Assembly: GCA_910579205.1 (NCBI GenBank) | Contig: CAJTTD010000001.1 | Location: 1 to 64,000 of the forward strand | Length of the DNA: 64,000 nt | Direction: 5' to 3' | Source of the DNA: an uncultured Christensenella sp. | GTDB taxonomy: Bacteria > Bacillota > Clostridia > Christensenellales > Pumilibacteraceae | In this document: positions 58,790 to 64,000 of the stretch, piece by piece | Numbering within the stretch: position 1 is the stretch's first letter | Layout of the letters: each line of letters starts with the position of its first letter | Notes under the pieces: model-generated | Told to the model about the DNA's origin: nothing | Database searches by the model: none | The model's input: the letters and a program-made list of their open reading frames with translations, nothing else | Translations under genes and position numbers: made by a program

Positions 58790-60085
58790 TTAAAGCTCTT
58801 CTATAAGCGATATAATGTCTTTTATGGGCATCAAGCGCGAATCCACTTCTTGCGCTCTGTGGTATTTTAAAATGTCTTTTGCTGTCTGTTCCATGGCGGG
58901 GAACGCGCTGCGCGTCAACTGATTGGCGTATATGACAATATTGACGCCGTGTTCCGCAAGCTCTGCTTCGGTAACCGAATTGAACGACGACGGAACGACT
59001 ACTATAGGCGTTTCTTTGTCCGTTTTTCTGAAAAGATCGCAGAACGTGAGAATCTCCTTCGGGTCTTTCTTTCTGCTGTGGATCATTATTCCGTCCGCAC
59101 CCGCTTTTACATATGCAGCCGCGCGCGTTAATGCGTCGTCCATACCGCGATCGAGTATAAGGCTCTCTATGCGCGCGATTATCATAAAATCGTCTGTCAA
59201 CTGGACTTTTTTCCCCGCGGCTATCTTTTCGCAAAAATGTTCGATGCTGTCTTGAGTCTGCTCTACTTCCGTACCGAACAGCGAATTCTTTTTAAGTCCC
59301 GTTTTATCTTCGATTATTATTGCCGATACGCCCATGCGCTCGAGCGAGCGAACGGTGTAAACAAAATGCTCGGTAAGACCGCCCGTATCGCCGTCGAATA
59401 TTATGGGTTTGGTCGTTACTTCCATAACGTCGTCGATAGTTCTGAAGCGGGACGTCATATCTACAAGTTCGATGTCGGGCTTGCCTTTAGCGGTGGAATC
59501 GCACAGCGAGCTTACCCACATTGCGTCAAACTGATCGAATTCCCCGTCATGCTCCACTATCGTTTTTTCGGCTATCAAACCGGTCAAACCGCTGTGTACT
59601 TCTATGGTCTTGACTATCGGGCGGAGCGCGATAAGCTGTTTAAGCCGTTTTCTGCGGTATTCGGGCATGGAGAGTTTTTCGTTGAGCTGCGCGTCGATAC
59701 GCTTCACATTGTCGTTATAAGTATACGGCACGTCTATGATTTGACCGCCGTACGCGCTCAACAACCGTTCCACATTGTCGCGAACGGCTTTCATCGGTCC
59801 GACTTTCCAATTATCGCCGTGGATAACGTAATCGGGTTTGAGCTTGGATATAATGCCGTCATACATTATCTCGTCTTGAACAAGAACGTCTTTAACTCCG
59901 TCCAAGCCCTTGACAAGCTCTAATCTGTCATGAAAATTCAGTGTCGGAAAGCGCGAAAATTTTATCATCGCCTCATCCGTCAATACTCCGATATAAACAT
60001 CGCCGTACTTTTTTGCTTCGTTGATTATGTTGAGATGTCCTTCGTGTATAACGTCGGTACAAAAACATGTGTAAACTTTTTTCAT
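58790..60085 (-). CDS. aepX: Phosphoenolpyruvate mutase with N-terminal cytidylyltransferase-like domain
   Basis: 431 residues. Residues 1-135 form a nucleotidyltransferase domain with H14-E-G-H17 (CTDVIHEGHLNII) and VIHGDNWKVGP. Residues 155-431 are the PEP mutase: DAMWVSSLCDSTAKGKPDIE, DGDTGG (231-236) and the signature EDKTGLKKNSLFG (259-271). It makes phosphonopyruvate from PEP, the committed step to carbon-phosphorus compounds. The RTxGISTT motif of standard cytidylyltransferases is not seen after the HxGH part, so nucleotide transfer by this domain is not certain. Confidence 0.95.
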   Translation of the reverse strand: MKKVYTCFCTDVIHEGHLNIINEAKKYGDVYIGVLTDEAMIKFSRFPTLNFHDRLELVKGLDGVKDVLVQDEIMYDGIISKLKPDYVIHGDNWKVGPMKAVRDNVERLLSAYGGQIIDVPYTYNDNVKRIDAQLNEKLSMPEYRRKRLKQLIALRPIVKTIEVHSGLTGLIAEKTIVEHDGEFDQFDAMWVSSLCDSTAKGKPDIELVDMTSRFRTIDDVMEVTTKPIIFDGDTGGLTEHFVYTVRSLERMGVSAIIIEDKTGLKKNSLFGTEVEQTQDSIEHFCEKIAAGKKVQLTDDFMIIARIESLILDRGMDDALTRAAAYVKAGADGIMIHSRKKDPKEILTFCDLFRKTDKETPIVVVPSSFNSVTEAELAEHGVNIVIYANQLTRSAFPAMEQTAKDILKYHRAQEVDSRLMPIKDIISLIEEL

Positions 60086-60114
60086 ATTACGACCGCAACC
60101 TCCCGTCGCTTGCT

Positions 60115-61296
60115 TTATTTATCTTTGTGTTTTTCTATTATTTCCGAAACTATAAATTCGGCGACTTTTTCTATCTCGTCGAACGCCACTTTTTTGGGCA
60201 AACGCGCGCCGAAAGCCTTGTTCGCTTTTTCTATAAGCTCGTCTGTATAATATAGCGCACCGTCTTTAACGTCTTCTATACCGTCGAGATAAATAGACTG
60301 TCTGTTTTTTGCGCGCATAACGTCTATTGCGAATACGCTTTCGTCTATATGCGCAAGGATATTATCGCCCGTTCCGTCGATGACTACGGGGTATCCGCCT
60401 ATTTCGCCGAATACGCCGGGACAGTGAAGCTTTACTTTCTTACGGTCGCGCACTGCGGCAAGAATGCCCGACACGATCTCGAAATTGCTAGACGCATTCA
60501 TCATGTTGCGCTTTGCGTCCACGGGCATTGCGATCTTGCATTCCGAAAATACTTTATCCATATCGACAGACAAGCGCTTGCCGTTATATCTTATATCGAT
60601 CAACTGATCGACGCCTTCTGTCTGACCTTCTTTACTGATAACTACGTCGTGAAAATGCGATACCGCATAAGTTATGTCTATATTCCAATAATCGGAAATG
60701 CCGCACTGTGTCGCTACGGCGAGCTTTATACGCGGCAATAAATGATTGATGTTACCGCTGCCGAAGTCGGGATACGCTTTGCCGGCAGTCTTGAGCCAAG
60801 GAATGACGGCATCGGAATAAGACGTATTGATAACTATGGCGTTGCTGTTGACCGCTTCGTAAGCTTCCATGATGTTTTTGATATACTTTATGGAAAGCGG
60901 CGTCCAAATGCCGTAAGCGCGCACATTTTTCCAAGATATGCTGCCGTACTTAAGCCCCGCATACGCGCGACTGCTGTTGACTATTATATCGGGCTTCGCC
61001 GCTGCCAAGCATTTAGCAATGCTGTCGGCGTCGTTGAGATCCACGTCCGAAATGATATTAACGTTACATCTGTTTTGTCCGCGTATAAGCGACGCGACCT
61101 TGACGATATTAACGTCGGACAGCATTTTATCGTGATTTCTGCCGACAACGGCTATTTCCATATTCTCGTCGCCGCAAGAAAGCAGATAGTCGAGCAAGTA
61201 GCAACCTACGCTTCCCAACCCGATTATCATTATCTTTACCTTGTCGTGTTTGAGCCTCGATCTCAAAAGATCGAGTTTTTCGTTTAACGATATCAT
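60115..61296 (-). CDS. NAD(P)-binding dehydrogenase-like protein of the phosphonate operon
   Basis: 393 residues. A Rossmann start is clear (KVKIMIIGLGSVGCYLLDYLL, residues 20-40), with AVVGRNHDKM as a second-strand segment and PDIIVNSSRAYAG after it. The C-terminal half (FGEIGGYPVVIDGTGD, DELIEKANKAFGARLPKKV) is not recognised. Its position between the nucleotidyltransferase and aepX suggests a step on the phosphonate or its sugar or alcohol carrier, for example reduction of phosphonoacetaldehyde. This is inference; a homoserine- or saccharopine-dehydrogenase-like fold is also possible. Confidence 0.6.
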   Translation of the reverse strand: MISLNEKLDLLRSRLKHDKVKIMIIGLGSVGCYLLDYLLSCGDENMEIAVVGRNHDKMLSDVNIVKVASLIRGQNRCNVNIISDVDLNDADSIAKCLAAAKPDIIVNSSRAYAGLKYGSISWKNVRAYGIWTPLSIKYIKNIMEAYEAVNSNAIVINTSYSDAVIPWLKTAGKAYPDFGSGNINHLLPRIKLAVATQCGISDYWNIDITYAVSHFHDVVISKEGQTEGVDQLIDIRYNGKRLSVDMDKVFSECKIAMPVDAKRNMMNASSNFEIVSGILAAVRDRKKVKLHCPGVFGEIGGYPVVIDGTGDNILAHIDESVFAIDVMRAKNRQSIYLDGIEDVKDGALYYTDELIEKANKAFGARLPKKVAFDEIEKVAEFIVSEIIEKHKDK

Positions 61297-61300
61297 GATA

Positions 61301-62041
61301 TTACTCCTTTGTTTTATCGAAATCGTGTACCGTATTACAGTTTATCCATGTTTCAAAGCGGATCAAGCGGTAATCGTCTTTGCGCATGCCGCCGAAATAA
61401 CGTTGTATAAACACAAGATTAGTGCCATGCCAATCATTTGCGGTCAAGTCGTAAAAAGTATCTTTTATGCGCTTACCGTTGTTGAACTTCCAAACTTGCC
61501 CGGAGTCGTATACCGATAAAAACGGCTCGCGTATCTCCAATGTGTTGTGCGTTGTGTCGTATAAGTAGTGCGCCCTATCGTTTACATCGTAATAGAACGC
61601 TACCGATCGGCGCGACTCTATAGGTTCTTTCGTGTATGTAACGACGTCGGCGTTTGCGGCAGATACCGCATCGAACGATTTATCGTCTACAAAAAGATCG
61701 CCTTCGGCAAACACAACTTCGTCATAGCCGTTTTCGACTACATACTTCAAACCGAAATATAAGCTGTATCCCGAACCGTATTCTACAAACTTGTCATTGT
61801 ACAATAAGACGATCTTGTCCGAAATATCCGCAAAGTAATTTTTTACCGCGTTCTCCAGCTCGTCGAACTTATATCCGCCGACTATCACAAGCTTGTCGAA
61901 CGACTTGTCGCGGTGCAGCATTTTATACAGTAGCGATTCTTGTATGCCGTTTCGGTTGTAAATGCATTTTAAGCACGGCTTGCCGATACTTTCACCGAAC
62001 CGCGTCGACGTACCCGCAACCGTTACTATAAGCGCTTTCAC
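61301..62041 (-). CDS. Nucleotidyltransferase (NTP-transferase family)
   Basis: 246 residues from the GTG at 62041, which overlaps the epimerase stop (GTGA) and has GAGGAG upstream; the frame is open further back but the domain starts here: ALIVTVAGTSTRFGESIGKPCLKCI, the nucleotide-binding loop. LLYNDKFVEYGSGYSLYFGL and VVFAEGDLFVDDKSF (metal-binding Asp) follow. It resembles LicC-type cytidylyltransferases. It probably activates a small head group such as aminoethyl- or hydroxyethylphosphonate as a CMP ester. Confidence 0.8.
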   Translation of the reverse strand: MKALIVTVAGTSTRFGESIGKPCLKCIYNRNGIQESLLYKMLHRDKSFDKLVIVGGYKFDELENAVKNYFADISDKIVLLYNDKFVEYGSGYSLYFGLKYVVENGYDEVVFAEGDLFVDDKSFDAVSAANADVVTYTKEPIESRRSVAFYYDVNDRAHYLYDTTHNTLEIREPFLSVYDSGQVWKFNNGKRIKDTFYDLTANDWHGTNLVFIQRYFGGMRKDDYRLIRFETWINCNTVHDFDKTKE

Positions 62042-63024
62042 TTTTTCAACTCCTCTATGCACATTTCTATGCCTTTTTCGAGCGTTATTTGCGGTTTCCA
62101 GCCCGTGCGGTTTTGCAACTTTTCGGTGCTTAACAGTCTGCGTTCGGGATCGGACGCTCTGTATCCGTTGAATATGATCTCGGGATCGCTTATGCCGAGC
62201 TTGTCCGCGCATAATTTAACAAGATCGATGATCGTTATCTCTTCTTCCGTGCCGACGTTATAGACCGAACCGTCAAGCGCAGACGGCGTATCCATGAGCG
62301 CTATCACCGCCGCGCAACTGTCGTAGTTATGCAAAAAAGTGCGTCTGTTCTTTCTTGAGTTTTCAAGCAATTCAACTTTGCCCGTCTTTGCTAACGACAT
62401 TATTATGTGCGGGATTATGTGTTTGGGATACAGCTCGTTTTTGCTGTATACATTGGCAAAACGTATAGAACAACCCGCAATGCGTCCGCTCAAAGATGCG
62501 TCGCGCATAAAGAACTCCGTCATTAATTTTCCGACAGCATAACTGGTACGTTGACTGTGTTCGGCATTGGCAAGCGTCAAGTAATCGTCCTCTTTAACTC
62601 CGCCCTCGCGCCAAGAATTCATGGAATACACTTCGGATGTAGAGCAGTTTATATACGCATCTGCTTTTACGTCTATCGCTTGCTCCATAAAAGAACACAT
62701 TCCCAGCACGTTCGTTTGGAACGTGCGATTCACGTAATAAAAATGTTCGGTATGAACTACAGCCGCGCAGTTTATATATATAAGCTTATCGCAAGAAATT
62801 CTCTCTCGCTTTACTTCCGACTGTATTTGCGCCATCTGTTCCGATGAATTCAAATCGAATTCGTGAAATACAAACTTATCGTTACCGAGCATATCTTCAA
62901 CTGTAGATATGGACGACGCGAAAAAGTTGTCGAATCCTATTATCTTGTGTCCGTCGCCTATCAGTTGACGCGCAAGCTCGTTGCCCGTCATGCCAGTAAC
63001 GCCGCTTATAACATATAAATTCAT
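62038..63024 (-). CDS. NAD-dependent epimerase/dehydratase (extended SDR)
   Basis: 328 residues from the ATG at 63024, which has AAAGGAG upstream. The Rossmann motif is ISGVTGMTGNELARQL; the catalytic pair is in TSYAVGKLMTEFF (YxxxK), with NCSTSEVYSM before it and RFANVYSKNELYPKHIIP after. FNGYRASDPERRLLSTEKLQNRTGW is the usual sugar-epimerase C-terminus. It likely modifies a nucleotide sugar of a surface glycan that carries the phosphonate. Confidence 0.85.
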   Translation of the reverse strand: MNLYVISGVTGMTGNELARQLIGDGHKIIGFDNFFASSISTVEDMLGNDKFVFHEFDLNSSEQMAQIQSEVKRERISCDKLIYINCAAVVHTEHFYYVNRTFQTNVLGMCSFMEQAIDVKADAYINCSTSEVYSMNSWREGGVKEDDYLTLANAEHSQRTSYAVGKLMTEFFMRDASLSGRIAGCSIRFANVYSKNELYPKHIIPHIIMSLAKTGKVELLENSRKNRRTFLHNYDSCAAVIALMDTPSALDGSVYNVGTEEEITIIDLVKLCADKLGISDPEIIFNGYRASDPERRLLSTEKLQNRTGWKPQITLEKGIEMCIEELKK

Positions 63025-63034
63025 GATCTCTCCT

Positions 63035-63760
63035 TTAAACGCCTTGTTTGAGTCTGTTTTTGTAAAACTGATCGACTTGTCCGTCGTACGCTTGTTGTTC
63101 GCCCTCGATATCGTACTCGACTTTTTCAAAAACGATATTTTCTGTTTTGCAGTCGATGACGGCAAACTGGGCGCGGTTGTTTATATTCCTCGGTTGACCT
63201 ACAGAACCGGGGTTTACAAACACCGTTTTCTTTTTGTTTCTGGCGGTCGGAGCGTCCGCAGCGTAGTACCGTTCAAAAAAGTGCGGTAAATGCGAATGTC
63301 CCGAAAACACGTAATCATAGCGCGAGTATTCGGACAGATCGTCCGACGGCGCAATGCTTTTCCAATAAACATCCGACAAACTGCCGTGAACTACCAAGCA
63401 TTTTTTACCGTCTAAATCTATCTCGCACTTGCCGCTCGCAAGCATACTGCTTTTAATGAACTCCAAAGAGCTGTCGTTAAGCTTGCTTTTGGTATATCTT
63501 GCGCAGTCCCGACCGCGGTCGGACGAAAAGCGAGCATAATCGTCGTTTAATATAGCCGCTTCGTGATTGCCGTAGACGTTACATAATATAGGGTACTTCA
63601 AATGACGAAAAATATCTATAACTTCGTTAGAATGCATGCCGTAATCTATCAAATCGCCGGCGATAACACATCCGTCGATGTTATATACGCTTGCTTTTTC
63701 AAGGACCGCGTTCAACGCATTCAAATTGCCGTGTATATCCGACAGCAAGAGTATTTTCAC
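63035..63760 (-). CDS. Metallophosphoesterase (YfcE/calcineurin-like)
   Basis: 241 residues; the GTG at 63760 lies nine bases after GAGG, while a TTG six bases earlier is too close to it. Metal-binding motifs: LLLSDIHGNLNALNAVL, VIAGDLIDYG, NVYGNHEAAIL, VVHGSLSD and FSGHSHLPHF, then VNPGSVGQPRN. It hydrolyses a phosphodiester or phosphomonoester; the substrate is unknown. It is the first gene after the promoter at 63803. Confidence 0.88.
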   Translation of the reverse strand: MKILLLSDIHGNLNALNAVLEKASVYNIDGCVIAGDLIDYGMHSNEVIDIFRHLKYPILCNVYGNHEAAILNDDYARFSSDRGRDCARYTKSKLNDSSLEFIKSSMLASGKCEIDLDGKKCLVVHGSLSDVYWKSIAPSDDLSEYSRYDYVFSGHSHLPHFFERYYAADAPTARNKKKTVFVNPGSVGQPRNINNRAQFAVIDCKTENIVFEKVEYDIEGEQQAYDGQVDQFYKNRLKQGV

Positions 63761-63802
63761 TTTCAAGCACCTCGGCGCGACATTTCGATAATATACAACA
63801 TT

Positions 63803-63831
63803 ATAATATCACAAAATTTGCGCATTGTCAA
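63803..63831 (-). promoter_or_regulatory. Promoter of the phosphonate operon inside the licD-like gene
   Basis: Minus strand TTGACA (63826-63831, perfect), 17-nt spacer, TATTAT (63803-63808) with TGA before it (extended -10). The TGA that forms the extended -10 is also the stop codon of the licD-like gene. Confidence 0.8.
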
Positions 63832-64000
63832 AAAGCGCGACATACTGTTCATACGAAATTTGCGAATATTCCGTATAAGACCGCTCCACATCGAAAAAGC
63901 TCTGCCCGTGCATGCTGCCGTTGTTCTTTTCCTTGGGTATTTGCATATAGTCGCCGAACTCTTTGCGCAACACCTCGTCGTAGCATTTGGGAACGGCTAT
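63809..64000 (-). CDS. LicD family protein, C-terminal part only
   Basis: The last 63 residues of a minus-strand gene that continues beyond the window: IAVPKCYDEVLRKEFGDYMQ, then PKEKNNGSMHGQSFFDVERS and a short tail. The pattern P-K-x-Y-D-E-x-L-x-x-x-x-G-D-Y followed by P and HG is the usual end of LicD proteins. These transfer phosphocholine or similar head groups to surface glycans, which fits a phosphonate-decorated polymer made by the operon downstream. Confidence 0.75.
   Translation of the reverse strand: MAVPKCYDEVLRKEFGDYMQIPKEKNNGSMHGQSFFDVERSYTEYSQISYEQYVALFDNAQIL

Overview
The window reads as chromosome of a spore-forming member of the Clostridia (Bacillota). Supporting genes are a SCIFF peptide with its radical-SAM maturase, HemZ, YunB, a YtxC-like protein, MutS2, a T-box-controlled pheST operon, a bifunctional Rel enzyme and a ThiI without rhodanese domain. 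No rRNA is present, so no finer placement is offered.

Positions 1-11100 are an A/T-rich accessory island. After a zinc-ribbon/flavin-reductase pair on the minus strand comes an array of broken Rhs modules on the plus strand. No complete Rhs protein is present. Instead there are 5'-truncated Rhs cores ending in glycine-rich membrane-type C-terminal tips, at 1601, 6335 and 7709. Each tip is followed at once by a small protein with two membrane segments and a PH-like domain (3155, 7114, 8526). An orphan of the same type lies at 1050. Other modules have lost the tip and keep only a core scrap and a small gene (5134, 5843, 9288, 9885). Nearly every core scrap carries the same stretch that matches a sigma-A promoter (TTGACA, 18 nt, TGG-TAGAAT), and most modules end in a related CCCCAC/GTGGGG hairpin. 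A nitroreductase gene (3685) and a decayed relative of it (5534) sit among the modules.

Positions 11100-11660 hold three minus-strand tRNA genes (Val, Cys, Leu) with one promoter. Positions 11786-34941 are a dense plus-strand run of core genes: ytxC-like, yajC, a TIGR04086-type membrane protein, SCIFF and its maturase, secD-secF, recJ-rel-MBL hydrolase-hemZ, miaB-mutS-mutL-miaA-methionine gamma-lyase-like, enolase and a HIT protein. Positions 34953-40695 hold two unknown helical proteins, a response regulator and histidine kinase, a 2TM-PH-like protein, and the cysteine desulfurase-ThiI pair for 4-thiouridine.

From 40699 most genes are on the minus strand: a class A penicillin-binding protein; pta-prmA-rsmE-mtaB; then pheS-pheT-U32 peptidase-mutS2 behind a T-box leader; and yunB. 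tmcAL and a small unknown gene (46983-48637) run on the plus strand between them. The right end (57641-64000) is a surface-phosphonate locus: PEP mutase with a nucleotidyltransferase domain, phosphonopyruvate decarboxylase, a dehydrogenase-like protein, a sugar-type nucleotidyltransferase, an epimerase, a phosphoesterase and the end of a LicD-family gene. A strong promoter for this operon lies inside the 3' end of the licD-like gene.
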